The position numbers and the translations under genes are program-made. The notes beneath the pieces were generated by a model. It saw only the letters and a list, made by a program, of their open reading frames with translations, did not search any database and was not told the origin of the DNA. A stretch of 64,000 bases of DNA from an uncultured Flavobacteriales bacterium (GTDB lineage Bacteria > Bacteroidota > Bacteroidia > Flavobacteriales_G > Salibacteraceae): contig CALSRO010000009.1 in the NCBI GenBank assembly GCA_943788775.1, positions 1-64,000 of the forward strand, in the 5' to 3' direction. Positions 34,340-44,129 of the stretch are shown here, piece by piece; the first letter of the stretch is position 1, and every line of letters starts with the position of its first letter.

Positions 34340-34618
34340 ATGATTCGGTTTTTATTCAAACAACCACAACCCAAGCGTTTCAGTTATCGCCCTCGATATT
34401 TCGATGAAACAAAAGAGTATCTAGAGGGCAGAAAAGCGGCAATTAGGCAAGAACTGGACCGCGAACAAAGCGGTGATGGTGGTGAAGGATTTAGAAGCAG
34501 ATTGAGCCATAGTTGGAGAGCCAAGCAAAATCGAAAGGCGGCAACTTCGTCTAATCGAAACGTGCTGATCATCGCGGCTATCTTGGCGGCTATTGCATAT
34601 TACCTCATCCTTGGATGA
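34340..34618 (+). CDS. Conserved single-span hypothetical protein (92 aa)
   Basis: Basic N-terminal half (QPQPKRFSYRPRYFDETKEY), a helical middle and a C-terminal membrane span (VLIIAAILAAIAYYLIL). Similar short proteins occur in Flavobacteriia and are sometimes mislabelled as a riboflavin synthase subunit; nothing supports that. Divergent from the GH3 fusion gene. A TAGGTTTG (-7-like) box at 34328 lies only 5 bases before the ATG and suggests leaderless transcription, but no TTG is seen 17 bases before. Its stop overlaps the start of the next gene. Confidence 0.65.
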   Translation: MIRFLFKQPQPKRFSYRPRYFDETKEYLEGRKAAIRQELDREQSGDGGEGFRSRLSHSWRAKQNRKAATSSNRNVLIIAAILAAIAYYLILG

Positions 34619-35741
34619 TTTTTCTTTGATATTATTATTGATCCTAGCAACGCTGATCCAAGTATTGATCGTGGTTGCTTATGTTTTTACTGTCATTTAT
34701 CTAAAAGTATATGAGCATTCGAATAGGGATGTAGAAAAGTCTGAATTGCCCTTCATTTCGATTATAATAGTAGCGCACGATGACCTTGAAATGCTGGCGA
34801 AAAATTTGCCTCATTTTTTCGCTTTAGATTATCCTGACTACGAGGTAGTACTCGTGAATGATAGAAGCACTGATGGTACTCAAGAATGGTTGAATACACT
34901 GGCTTTGAAACACGATAAACTGACAATTGTATCCGTATCAAAGGATGTTGAAAACCCAGGTAAAAAAACTGCGATCGTGAGGGGTATTGCTTGTGCAAAA
35001 TCCAATTTCTTGGTTTTTTCAGATGCCGACTGTTACCCCGCAAGCAACGACTTGCTGCTCAATTTTGGAAAATCGTTTTCCAAAGGATATGAATTGATAC
35101 TAGGGTTCGGTTTGTTTGAATCCACAGATAAGTTTTCTAATATTCTTTATCGAATTGAATCTGTAAAAATCGCTTTGCGATATAGTTTGGCGGCAATCAT
35201 TGGCAGGCCTTACATGGGTGTAGGTCGATCCATGGGGTACACTAAGTCGTTGTTTACCAAAGTGTCTGGCTTTACATCTCACAGTCACATCAAGAGTGGT
35301 GACGATGACCTGTTTGTTCAATCTATTCCTAGAGGAACCAAAACCAAGGTTGTGCCACAGGCACTGACAATCTCTGAGACTCCATCAGGTTTTATGTCAT
35401 GGTTTTTGCAAAAACAAAGACACCTATCTACCGGGAAATTATACAGATTTCATACAATTTTGGTTCTCGGTTTGATTGAATTATCTGAATTGTTATCCAT
35501 TATTGGTGTTTTTACATTGTTCTTAGTTCGAATTGATTCTCAATGGTTTGTTTTATTCAGCTTGATCCTTTTACGATTGGGGCTCTTAGCAGTTTTGATC
35601 TCAACCTTCAATTCCCTAATACATTATAGATCAGTTAAATTGAAAGAAATTTGGCTTGAATTATTCTTGTCCATTCTTAATCCATTATTTTCGGTCGCTA
35701 GCCAGCTACGGCAATCAGAGGAATGGATTCGAAGAAAGTAA
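34611..35741 (+). CDS. Membrane-anchored GT2 glycosyltransferase
   Basis: About 376 residues from a TTG start at 34611 that overlaps the stop of the previous gene (a longer frame opens at TTG 34593). N-terminal span, GT-A domain with FISIIIVAHDDLEMLAKN, VVLVNDRSTDGTQEWL, VFSDADC (DXD), a KSGDDDLFVQ segment and QKQRHLSTG (the QxxRW-like motif with His), then two to three C-terminal spans. Donor and acceptor are unknown. Its end overlaps the ECF sigma gene by 19 bp, so the whole run 34340-36964 is one transcript. Confidence 0.85.
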   Translation: MDDFSLILLLILATLIQVLIVVAYVFTVIYLKVYEHSNRDVEKSELPFISIIIVAHDDLEMLAKNLPHFFALDYPDYEVVLVNDRSTDGTQEWLNTLALKHDKLTIVSVSKDVENPGKKTAIVRGIACAKSNFLVFSDADCYPASNDLLLNFGKSFSKGYELILGFGLFESTDKFSNILYRIESVKIALRYSLAAIIGRPYMGVGRSMGYTKSLFTKVSGFTSHSHIKSGDDDLFVQSIPRGTKTKVVPQALTISETPSGFMSWFLQKQRHLSTGKLYRFHTILVLGLIELSELLSIIGVFTLFLVRIDSQWFVLFSLILLRLGLLAVLISTFNSLIHYRSVKLKEIWLELFLSILNPLFSVASQLRQSEEWIRRK

Positions 35742-36328
35742 GTGAAAGTGCAAAAAGAGATTTAGGTCTGGTGGATCGAGCCCTAAATGGCGATCAGCGC
35801 GCCTACACTGAGCTTATGTCCTTGTATCGAGACAGTGTTTTTTTCATGATGAAAAAGATGATTGCCAATACAGATGATGCCGAAGATTTGACCATTGAAG
35901 CCTTTGGGAAAGCATTCAAACGCCTTGCGCAGTATAGTCCGGACTATGCCTTTAGTACTTGGTTGTTCAAAATTGCATCCAATAATTGCATCGACTTTCT
36001 CCGTAGGAAGAAACTGGGGTCAACTATGAGCTTAGATGCCGGATTTGACTCCAGCGATGATCAGGAGGGAAGTATTGATGTAGAGTTTTCTGGATTGGAT
36101 CCAGAACAGGCCTTGATGAAAGAACAGCGAATAGATGAAATGCATCGAATAGTAGAGCAGCTTAAGCCAAAGTACAAGCAATTGGTAGAGATGAGGTATT
36201 TCAAAGAGTTGAGCTATGAGGAAATATCTGTAGAGTTGGACCTTCCCTTAGGAACGGTAAAGGCGCAGTTGTTCAGAGCTCGCGAGTTAATGTTCGAGAT
36301 TCTAAAACACACTAAAAATACCATCTGA
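35723..36328 (+). CDS. ECF RNA polymerase sigma factor, RpoE-like
   Basis: 201 residues. Region 2: YTELMSLYRDSVFFMMKKM and DDAEDLTIEAFGKAFKRL, then FSTWLFKIASNNCIDFLRR. Region 4: VEQLKPKYKQLVEMRYFKE and YEEISVELDLPLGTVKAQLF (helix-turn-helix). A negatively charged linker (DSSDDQEGSIDVEFSGLDPE) separates them. There is no adjacent anti-sigma gene, unlike the FecI-like factor at 11158. It overlaps the glycosyltransferase gene and abuts rsmG with no gap. Confidence 0.93.
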   Translation: MDSKKVSESAKRDLGLVDRALNGDQRAYTELMSLYRDSVFFMMKKMIANTDDAEDLTIEAFGKAFKRLAQYSPDYAFSTWLFKIASNNCIDFLRRKKLGSTMSLDAGFDSSDDQEGSIDVEFSGLDPEQALMKEQRIDEMHRIVEQLKPKYKQLVEMRYFKELSYEEISVELDLPLGTVKAQLFRARELMFEILKHTKNTI

Positions 36329-36964
36329 TTGAAGGGAGTTGAATTGATCCGTCATCACCTTGAGTGGGTTACGGATGAGCAAGCCGAAAAACTGACTCAG
36401 TTTGTGGAAATTTTTCTGAGAACGAATGAGCAAATTAACCTTGTGTCTCGAAAGGATACTGAACACATTTGGACTCGACATATCCTGCACTCACTTTCAA
36501 TAGCAAAAGCCGTAAAATTTATGGATGGGATGGATGTAGCTGATGTTGGAACTGGTGGTGGTTTGCCAGGAATTCCATTGGCCATATTGTTTCCTAATGT
36601 CCAGTTTACCTTAATTGACTCTATTGGTAAGAAGATTAAATGCGTGAATGAAATGATTGAAGAACTGGGGTTGGAAAACGCGAAAGGCTTATGCACGCGT
36701 ATGGAATCAGTTGATCAAAAATTTGATTTTGTGGTGAGTAGGGCGGTTAAATCTTTACCCGTAATGCACGGATGGTTAAAGGGCAAGATTAAACAAGGAT
36801 CTTCAGGTGAAGTCCCGAATGGGTTGGTGTATATTAAGGGCGGTGATTTTCAGCAAGAGCTTGACGAAATTGGCTGTAGGTACCGCTATTGGTATTTGGA
36901 TGAATGGTTCGATGATCCATTTTTTGAAACCAAGAAAATTGTTTGGATTAATTTATCCTCTTAG
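36329..36964 (+). CDS. rsmG: 16S rRNA (guanine527-N7)-methyltransferase RsmG
   Basis: Cytosolic SAM-dependent methyltransferase, 211 residues. Motifs: NEQINLVSRKDTEHIWTRHI, MDVADVGTGGGLPGIPLAIL (SAM-binding loop), FTLIDSIGKKIKCVNEM and FVVSRAVKSLPV. The start is TTG, directly after the sigma stop (TGA-TTG), so re-initiation is likely. Stop shares TTAG with the holA stop on the other strand (36961-36964). Confidence 0.93.
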   Translation: MKGVELIRHHLEWVTDEQAEKLTQFVEIFLRTNEQINLVSRKDTEHIWTRHILHSLSIAKAVKFMDGMDVADVGTGGGLPGIPLAILFPNVQFTLIDSIGKKIKCVNEMIEELGLENAKGLCTRMESVDQKFDFVVSRAVKSLPVMHGWLKGKIKQGSSGEVPNGLVYIKGGDFQQELDEIGCRYRYWYLDEWFDDPFFETKKIVWINLSS

Positions 36965-37980
36965 TTCAGCACCTTAAACGTAAGCTCTTTCAAAAGTTGT
37001 TCGGAAGATTCTCCGTAGGCGGAATTAACTCCTTTCATTCTGGCGTCATACTCCCTGCAGAGACTGATGATTTGGGCGACTTGTCTTTGGGTGAAATTTC
37101 TACTCGTTGCAGCTATTTGTTTTACCGCAAAAGGGCTTCGCATTCCTAATTCTCTCGCGGCAGTAGTGGGATCTTTCGATTTCAAACTTTGATATATCAT
37201 AACCTTGCTGAAATGGGCGAATAGACTAGAAATAATCAGTAAGAACGGATTGTTCTTTTCGTTTTTACCCAGAAACTGCGCGATTTTGTAGCTTTTCAAT
37301 GTATCCTTCGCGGCAAGGGCGTTCACATATTCGAACACATTATACTCCTTGCTTACTCCAATCAATCGATGAACGTCATCTATACTAATCTCCTTGGAAA
37401 GCGGAACCGTGATACTCAGTTTGCCCAATTCCATCTCAATTTTTTCTAGGTCATTGCCTAAATATTCAGCCATTAAATTCGAAGCGTGCGGATTGATTCG
37501 ATATTTCATTTGTTTGACGAAACCCGATATCACTTCAGGAAGCTCATTATCGTAGTGTCGTGTTGATGCAAATACAACTCCTGTATTCTTTATCGCACTG
37601 TACCATTTCGTTTTCGCATCTGCGGTTTTGTATTTCATGTCTATAACCATGATGGTTGTTGCCATCGGGTTTTCGAAATAACTTAGCATATCTGCCCATC
37701 GACCAGAATAATCCTGTGCTTCTCGAACAATCACCACTTGTCGTTGAGCCATCATTGGAAAGCGTCTCAATGTTTCCAATAGGCTGTCTTTGTTCAAATC
37801 ACGACCATAAAAAATATTCAGATTGAAATCGCGCTCGTGTTCTTCGAGTGCGTGTTCTTCAACGAACTTGCTGATTTTGTCAATGTAATACGGCTCTTCA
37901 CCGTGCAGTAAGTACACTGGTTTATAGTCGCCACGCTTTAACGCTACCAATATGTCCTGATACTGCTTTACATTCGCCAT
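36961..37980 (-). CDS. holA: DNA polymerase III subunit delta
   Basis: Clamp-loader subunit of 339 residues. N-terminal motif PVYLLHGEEPYYIDKI, then ALEEHERDFNLNIFYGRD, RRFPMMAQRQVVIVREAQD and the middle domain LNDLEKIEMELGKL-like segment (LGNDLEKIEMELGKLSITVP), with a C-terminal helical collar domain (SAYGESSEQLLKELTFKVL). Matches the family throughout. The start is 20 bp from the divergent gene at 38001, which leaves space only for overlapping promoters. Confidence 0.93.
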   Translation of the reverse strand: MANVKQYQDILVALKRGDYKPVYLLHGEEPYYIDKISKFVEEHALEEHERDFNLNIFYGRDLNKDSLLETLRRFPMMAQRQVVIVREAQDYSGRWADMLSYFENPMATTIMVIDMKYKTADAKTKWYSAIKNTGVVFASTRHYDNELPEVISGFVKQMKYRINPHASNLMAEYLGNDLEKIEMELGKLSITVPLSKEISIDDVHRLIGVSKEYNVFEYVNALAAKDTLKSYKIAQFLGKNEKNNPFLLIISSLFAHFSKVMIYQSLKSKDPTTAARELGMRSPFAVKQIAATSRNFTQRQVAQIISLCREYDARMKGVNSAYGESSEQLLKELTFKVLN

Positions 37981-38000
37981 GGATAATACCTATTGAGTCA

Positions 38001-38462
38001 TTGATTGATCGCAACAAATTTCCTCCTTTAGATTTGCCACCATACGCGGCCAAAGTTAGAAGCGCTGAGCAGCAGATTCAAATCTTTGATCGATTTCGTA
38101 AAAAATATTTGCTTTTGACTCCAGAAGAGTGGGTCAGACAGCACTTTGCGAATTTTCTAAACACTCGATTTAAAATCGCGGAGTCTCGAATAGTTTTAGA
38201 ATCTGAAATAAAATATGGAAAGGTTCGTAAACGTCCTGATATAGCTGTAATAGATCAGAACAATACGGTGCTTCTAATTGTTGAGTGCAAGGCACCTGCG
38301 GTGATTTTGGATGAGAGTGTTTGGATGCAAACCATAACATATGCGTCTGTTTTAAATCCTAAATTCTTAGCACTTACGAATGGAATACAGCATAATTATT
38401 TTCAGTTCCAACCAGAAACAAAGAACTTCGTCTCTATTGATGAATTGCCATGTTTAAATTGA
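38001..38462 (+). CDS. Type I restriction R-subunit N-terminal-like (HSDR_N) nuclease-fold protein
   Basis: 153 residues. A PD-(D/E)XK-like core is visible: SEIKYGKVRKRPDIAVID (about 74-91) and VLLIVECKAPAVIL (E-x-K near 98-100), as in HSDR_N domains. Standing alone beside holA, it is common in Flavobacteriia and is not part of a type I restriction system: no HsdM or HsdS gene is nearby. The start is TTG at 38001; there is no good ATG. Its end overlaps the S8 peptidase gene by 13 bp. Cellular function unknown. Confidence 0.78.
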   Translation: MIDRNKFPPLDLPPYAAKVRSAEQQIQIFDRFRKKYLLLTPEEWVRQHFANFLNTRFKIAESRIVLESEIKYGKVRKRPDIAVIDQNNTVLLIVECKAPAVILDESVWMQTITYASVLNPKFLALTNGIQHNYFQFQPETKNFVSIDELPCLN

Positions 38463-41299
38463 GATCCGCATATATAGTTGTGATGTTGCTTTTTGCCGTA
38501 AATGTTTCAATTGGACAAAAAGTATTCAGAGAGACCAAAGTACCTCTCGATTTTACATTGGAATTTGATAGAATCCCAGAACAAGAGTTAATGCATGTTT
38601 ATCTAAAAGGAGATAAAGATGAATTGTTACGAGTGTCTCAATCAAGGGGGTGGCACTTCAAGCGATATACTGGCCAATATGCCGCGGTTTTTATACCAAA
38701 GAACCAATTACACCAAGTGGATGTCATTGATGAAATTGAGGCAATGCACTTTGAACTGAAACAAGGACAGGCACTTTTGAATGATTCGAGAGTGCACACA
38801 AGGCTTGATAGAGTGCATAACGGCACGGCTGGTCTGCCTTCAATATTAACTGGAGAAGGTGTGATTATGGGGGTTATTGATGCTGGTCTGGATTTGAAAC
38901 ATCCCGACTTTTTAGACGAAAATGGGAATACTCGCGTTCTTCATTTATGGGATCAAACGCTGCCGACCACAGAAGTTTTAAGGATTCCGGTCTATGGCTA
39001 TGGGCAGGTTTATGACAGTGCAGATATTAACGATAGCTTGTGCCCGCATCAAGATCAGGCGGCATGGTATGGACATGGTACAAATACGACTGGAATCGCG
39101 GTGTCAAATGGATCTACAAATGAGCCATATACTGGGTGTGCACCTAAGGCAGATATAATTGTTGTGAGTACGAACTTTAGTGCGTATTCATGGACATCAA
39201 CGGTTGCTGATGCCGTTCACTATATTTTTAAAAAGGCAGAAGAACATGGAAGGCCATGTGTGATAAACGCATCCATCGGTAACTATTTTGGTTCTCATGA
39301 TGGAAAGGATGTTGCAACCCAAGAAATAGAAAGCTTTATTCAAGACACTACAGGACGGATTATGGTTTGTGCTGCTGGAAACTCAGGCGAAATGACTCCA
39401 TATCATTTAGGGTATGAGACAACAAGTGATACCAATTTTACATGGTTTAAAATTCCGAATAACGCTACCGCTGGGAATGGTAGCCTGGTATTTGACATTT
39501 ATGGAGATTCAGGCGATTTTGAATCTGTCCGGTTTTCAATTGGTGCCGATCAAGTTGCCCCTTCCTATAAGTTAGTTGCTGAACTTGAATTCGACAGCGT
39601 TCAAAGCGCGCTGGGCAATACTATTAGTACTAATCTAATCAGTAATAATGGTAATTATTTGGGTGAGGTAAATTACTGGGCGGAGGAGTTCAATGGAACT
39701 TATCGCATGCGCATGTATGTATCGAATATTGATTCCATAAATTATAGATATAGCCTGAGAACAACGGGTAGTGGTGGCTTGGATATTTGGTCGTCATCTT
39801 CCAGCGCTGTAAACGGTACTACTTCCGATATGTATTATGATGGCATACCATCTTCAACAGTATATCCGGCCATGGTGAACTATAAAACACCGGACTACGA
39901 ACAGCAAATCGTAAGCAATTGGGCCTGTTCTGATGTTGTGATCACAGTGGGTAATTACACCAATCGGAATGAATATGTAGATGTGGACGAGAACACAGTT
40001 GAGTTTACTTCATTAACACCAGGGCAAATTGCAGCATCGAGCAGTGCAGGGCCGTCCCGTCAAGGCTCCATCAAACCAGATGTTGCAGCTCCCGGAGAAC
40101 TAACAATTACCTCTGGAGCGTCATTTCAAATTCAGAATCAACTCACTAATAACCAGAGAGATAGGGTTGGGGTTGGAGGAATGCATAATAGGGCAGGAGG
40201 AACGAGTAGTGCCTCGCCAGTTGTCGCTGGTATCGGAGCTTTGTTTTTGCAACATTGTCCAAATGCCGATTGGGCAGACTTTAAAACAGCATTGAATTCT
40301 GATGCTCGAAGCGATCAGTTCACGGGAAACACTCCAAATTACAGATGGGGCAATGGCAAGGCCGATGCAATTAGCACCTTGAAATACTTAAGTCCTCATT
40401 CTTCGATTAAAGAATCTGTCGATGAATTTTGTGAAGGTGAGAACGTGACAATTACTCTCAATTCAACAGGGTCAATATTCGAGTGGAACACGGGGGCAAC
40501 CTCATACCCAATCAATACGGACCAATCAGGAATTTACTTTGCGTTGCTCGAAAACGATCTGGGATGCACAGGATATTCGGATTCGTTAACTCTAATCAAA
40601 CGACCTATTCCTAATTCACCAATACTAGTAATTGAAGGCGAATTGCCCGCATGTGCCAGTGCTCCACTGACAGTTTCGCTAAACGAACCTTTCGGGTCGT
40701 ATAGCTGGAGCAATGGATCACACTTAGACCACATTGAGGTAAACGAAGAAAACATTGTGTATTGCACCGTGCAAAACAGTTATGGATGCGAGAATGTCTC
40801 TGATTCGGTGCTTCTTGAGTTTCATCCTACACAGAGCGATCCAGTTTTAATTCTGGAGGCTGGTGATCAATTGCGATTGATTACCGATTCAACTTTGGGG
40901 CAACAATATCAGTGGTATTTAGACAACGAGCTGATTGCTGAAGAAAGCGATTCCGTTTTGTACGCCAAAGAGGTTGGGATATATCAGGCATCTTTTATCG
41001 ATACCAATGGATGTGAGTGGTATAGTAACGAAATACAGTTGGGTGTTTTAGGATCTTCAAATGTTGCGAACGAGGGCTTTAAAGTTTGGCCAAATCCTTT
41101 GACAGATTGGGTTACAATAAATTCCAAAGATCAATCTGGTGAGTGGGAATTGAATTCTATTGAAGGATCCATGATTTATTCAGGAAGTTTTTATAGCTCA
41201 TCATTTAAGCTCAATTTGAATGAACTTCCTGTTGGAATCTACAACCTGAAATTGATTTCAAGTCAGATGCATTCTCAGCGATTATTGATTAAGCAATGA
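38450..41299 (+). CDS. Secreted subtilase (S8) with T9SS tail
   Basis: 949 residues. Signal peptide 1-22. The catalytic triad is readable: Asp144 in MGVIDAGLDLKHPDF, His208 in YGHGTNTTGIA and Ser586 in GGTSSASPVVAGIGALF. A long insertion between His and Ser holds a beta-sandwich-like region. After the protease come Ig-like modules (SGIYFALLENDLGCTGYSDS), then a Por-secretion tail (VWPNPLTDWVTINSKD, LPVGIYNLKLIS). Exported by type IX secretion and probably surface-anchored. Its last 4 bp overlap the next subtilase gene (ATGA). Confidence 0.92.
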   Translation: MFKLRSAYIVVMLLFAVNVSIGQKVFRETKVPLDFTLEFDRIPEQELMHVYLKGDKDELLRVSQSRGWHFKRYTGQYAAVFIPKNQLHQVDVIDEIEAMHFELKQGQALLNDSRVHTRLDRVHNGTAGLPSILTGEGVIMGVIDAGLDLKHPDFLDENGNTRVLHLWDQTLPTTEVLRIPVYGYGQVYDSADINDSLCPHQDQAAWYGHGTNTTGIAVSNGSTNEPYTGCAPKADIIVVSTNFSAYSWTSTVADAVHYIFKKAEEHGRPCVINASIGNYFGSHDGKDVATQEIESFIQDTTGRIMVCAAGNSGEMTPYHLGYETTSDTNFTWFKIPNNATAGNGSLVFDIYGDSGDFESVRFSIGADQVAPSYKLVAELEFDSVQSALGNTISTNLISNNGNYLGEVNYWAEEFNGTYRMRMYVSNIDSINYRYSLRTTGSGGLDIWSSSSSAVNGTTSDMYYDGIPSSTVYPAMVNYKTPDYEQQIVSNWACSDVVITVGNYTNRNEYVDVDENTVEFTSLTPGQIAASSSAGPSRQGSIKPDVAAPGELTITSGASFQIQNQLTNNQRDRVGVGGMHNRAGGTSSASPVVAGIGALFLQHCPNADWADFKTALNSDARSDQFTGNTPNYRWGNGKADAISTLKYLSPHSSIKESVDEFCEGENVTITLNSTGSIFEWNTGATSYPINTDQSGIYFALLENDLGCTGYSDSLTLIKRPIPNSPILVIEGELPACASAPLTVSLNEPFGSYSWSNGSHLDHIEVNEENIVYCTVQNSYGCENVSDSVLLEFHPTQSDPVLILEAGDQLRLITDSTLGQQYQWYLDNELIAEESDSVLYAKEVGIYQASFIDTNGCEWYSNEIQLGVLGSSNVANEGFKVWPNPLTDWVTINSKDQSGEWELNSIEGSMIYSGSFYSSSFKLNLNELPVGIYNLKLISSQMHSQRLLIKQ

Positions 41300-44085
41300 G
41301 ATGGCTGCTAGGCCTTATATTAATATTATGCTTCAGTGCTTCAATGACAGCGCAAACAAGAAGATTTCAAGAAGGTCAATTTGTCCTGAAGGTTAAATCT
41401 GATTTTCGTGGGAATTGCGATCTGCAATCAATTGATGTTTTGAGTATTCAGGATGTGTTGGGCCGGTTAGGTGAAGTTCACGTTTCAAAGAAATTTCCAA
41501 ACCAACAGGATCCGAACGATAATCGGTCAGCAACAAATTCGGTAAAAGCGAAGACCGATCTTTCTCTAATCTACGATGTGTTTTATACCGCAAAGGTTTC
41601 ACCCATAAAGGCAGCTGAATGGATGAGCTCAACGGGGGCAGTTGAATATGCTGAACCGGCATTTATTGCCAAACCATTGGGTGTTCCCAATGACGCACTT
41701 ATTGGAAAACAATGGCATCTTGCAGCAATTAAGGCATATGACGCATGGGACTTAAATACAGGAACAGGTAATAAGACAGTAGCAATCATTGATACTGGTG
41801 TAGATTGGGATCATCCAGACCTTGCCGATGCCATTGAACTTAATCTCGAAGATCCAATTGATGGATTGGATAATGATGAAAATGGCTACATAGATGATTA
41901 TCGTGGTTGGAATTTCTATGACGATAACAACGATCCGAATGAATTGAGTTGGTCACATGGAACCCATGTTGCGGGATTAGCTGGGGCGAGCACTAATAAC
42001 GAAATTGGTGTAGCTGGATCTGGTTATTCCTGTAAAATTTTAGCGATTAAATCGGGTAATCAACTTGAACTGACCCATGGTTATGAAGGTATCGTATATG
42101 CGGTTAAAAGGAATGCCGATGTAATTAACTGCTCATGGGGCAGTACTGATTATACGAGTCTGGGACATGATGTGGTAAAATACGCTTCTGAAGAAGGGAA
42201 ATTGGTAGTGTGTGGAGGTGGTAACAATAACAACGATTATCACTTCTACCCAGCCGCTTTTCCTGAGGCAATGGCAGTGTCAGCTACAGACTCGCTTACA
42301 AACAAGGCCACTTTCAGTAGTTTCTATTATGATATGGATATTTCCGCTCCAGGACAAGTAGTATTCAGTACAAAGAATGATACCTATGATTATGATAATG
42401 GCACTTCGATGTCGTCTCCGATTGTAGCCGGAGCAGCAGCACTTGTGCTTGATCATTTTGGATATATGCCACCGGCTCAGCTTAAAGCTCAATTGATGGA
42501 AACAGCCACAAATATTGATAGCTTAAATCTAAACTCTGCCTATGCCCATCGTCTTGGTGCTGGACTGCTTAATATGAAAGCTGCCCTAGACAGCATGGTA
42601 GAATTGAGTATTGGTATGGAGAACTACATCGTATCTGACAATGACGATGAGGTTTATGTGGTTGGAGATGAGATAAGTATTGGGATCGAGTTGATTAATT
42701 ATTTGGGGCCATCACCGCCAATTACTGTGAAGCTTTCATTGCTTGATGACCTAGCAGAATTAGTAGACAGTGTGAAATTCTTTCCTGCGCTCAGTGAAAA
42801 CGGACGCGTGAATAATATGAATGATCGGTTCATTATTAAAGTGGTTAATCAGCGTAAGTACAATGAATTCATTGACTTACGATTGGATATTGTTGCGGAT
42901 GAATATCAACGCACAGAGCACCTAAGAGTATTAATCAATCCTGATTTTGTAAATGTCACTGTCAATGATATTTCAACTACAGTAAGTAGTATGGGCCATG
43001 TCGGGTATGCTAATAATTCTAGAACGGCCGGACTTGGTTTGCAACTAGAAAATGAAGGGAACTTTTTGTATGAGGCAGGTTTGTTAATTGGCACTGAGGT
43101 GTTTGGCTACACCAAGGTCGCAGATCGAGTTAGAGGAGAGGAATATACAGATCGAGATTTCTGGCCGATTACAGTTATTCAAAAAGATCAAACACCAACA
43201 AATACGGCTTTTTACGCGCAAGGCAGATTTAATGACACGTCTGCAATAAGTGATGAAATAGGTTTAGAGATGACTCAACAAGTTTGGGCCTTTGAAGAAA
43301 GTGGACACCGTAACTATGCAATTGTAGAATATACGATAACCAATGTAAGTGAGAAAGATTTGAATGATCTCCAAGTTGGTATGTATGCCGATTGGGATAT
43401 CCTAAATGCAGCTGAGAATAGGGGGGTAACTGCATATGGAAAAAGGTTGGCCTTTGTTCATTCCTCCAGTGATGTGCCTTACTCTGGGGGCATTGTTCAA
43501 TTGAACGCAGATTTACCATTTCATAGTTTTATGATCGACAACTCAACGGCAATCGAAGGAGTAGATCTTGCTAATAACGGATTCTCATCAGAAGAAAAAT
43601 GGTATGCATTGACCCACGATAAATTAACTGTAGGCGAGAGTGGTGCTGGTGTTGATGTGAGTCACGTGATATCGGCTGGTAGTATAGCTTTAGCTCAAGG
43701 GGATTCTCACAAGGTCGCTTTTGCTTTCATCGCTACCAAGAATCAAACTGAAATGCTGGCATCAGCAGACTCAGCTTTCAAGAGGTATAACGGGTTTTTA
43801 CCAGGTCAAAATATTTTAACACCAATTCAATCCATTAATCTGGCACCAAATCCAACATCGAATGTTGTTCGAGTCTCATTCGATTTGAAGAGTGCCGAAA
43901 GGTTGACATTTGACTTATTAGATATCAATGGAAAGGTAATCAGTCATTTCGGAGACTTTGCATTTTTCGCAGGACCTAATATTCATACCATCACGATGCC
44001 GAATATTAATTCAGGATCCTATTTTCTTAGGATCTACAATGATGATATTGTGCGAACCGAGCAAGTCAATTACATCAGACCTTAA
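41296..44085 (+). CDS. Secreted subtilase (S8) with T9SS tail, tandem neighbour
   Basis: 929 residues. Signal peptide 1-19. A prodomain-like region (about 25-125) precedes the protease: Asp166 in VAIIDTGVDWDHPDLAD, His221 in SHGTHVAGLAGAS, Ser371 in NGTSMSSPIVAGAAALV. The following ~400 residues are beta-rich accessory domains, ending in a Por-secretion tail (NLAPNPTSNVVRVSFDL, MPNINSGSYFLRIYND). Though adjacent, the two subtilases are not close copies; this one is nearer to the thermitase-like fold. Coupled translation with the previous gene suggests joint expression. Confidence 0.92.
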   Translation: MRWLLGLILILCFSASMTAQTRRFQEGQFVLKVKSDFRGNCDLQSIDVLSIQDVLGRLGEVHVSKKFPNQQDPNDNRSATNSVKAKTDLSLIYDVFYTAKVSPIKAAEWMSSTGAVEYAEPAFIAKPLGVPNDALIGKQWHLAAIKAYDAWDLNTGTGNKTVAIIDTGVDWDHPDLADAIELNLEDPIDGLDNDENGYIDDYRGWNFYDDNNDPNELSWSHGTHVAGLAGASTNNEIGVAGSGYSCKILAIKSGNQLELTHGYEGIVYAVKRNADVINCSWGSTDYTSLGHDVVKYASEEGKLVVCGGGNNNNDYHFYPAAFPEAMAVSATDSLTNKATFSSFYYDMDISAPGQVVFSTKNDTYDYDNGTSMSSPIVAGAAALVLDHFGYMPPAQLKAQLMETATNIDSLNLNSAYAHRLGAGLLNMKAALDSMVELSIGMENYIVSDNDDEVYVVGDEISIGIELINYLGPSPPITVKLSLLDDLAELVDSVKFFPALSENGRVNNMNDRFIIKVVNQRKYNEFIDLRLDIVADEYQRTEHLRVLINPDFVNVTVNDISTTVSSMGHVGYANNSRTAGLGLQLENEGNFLYEAGLLIGTEVFGYTKVADRVRGEEYTDRDFWPITVIQKDQTPTNTAFYAQGRFNDTSAISDEIGLEMTQQVWAFEESGHRNYAIVEYTITNVSEKDLNDLQVGMYADWDILNAAENRGVTAYGKRLAFVHSSSDVPYSGGIVQLNADLPFHSFMIDNSTAIEGVDLANNGFSSEEKWYALTHDKLTVGESGAGVDVSHVISAGSIALAQGDSHKVAFAFIATKNQTEMLASADSAFKRYNGFLPGQNILTPIQSINLAPNPTSNVVRVSFDLKSAERLTFDLLDINGKVISHFGDFAFFAGPNIHTITMPNINSGSYFLRIYNDDIVRTEQVNYIRP

Positions 44086-44102
44086 TCAAATCAGAATAAG
44101 AC

Positions 44103-44110
44103 TATTTTTG
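44103..44110 (+). promoter_or_regulatory. -7 box (TATTTTTG) ahead of the DUF5606 gene
   Basis: TATTTTTG fits TAnnTTTG. The ATG at 44130 is 20 bases downstream. The expected -33 position carries TTAA instead of TTTG, so the promoter is incomplete by consensus. Confidence 0.35.
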
Positions 44111-44129
44111 TCCACCTTTTAGATAAAAT

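Noticed and set aside
34593-34610. Longer N-terminus for the GT2 glycosyltransferase
   Set aside because: Adds six residues lying inside the previous gene; the TTG at 34611 overlaps the upstream stop and precedes the hydrophobic span.
38001-38462. Type I restriction system
   Set aside because: Only an HSDR_N-like nuclease domain is present; no helicase, HsdM or HsdS gene in the window.
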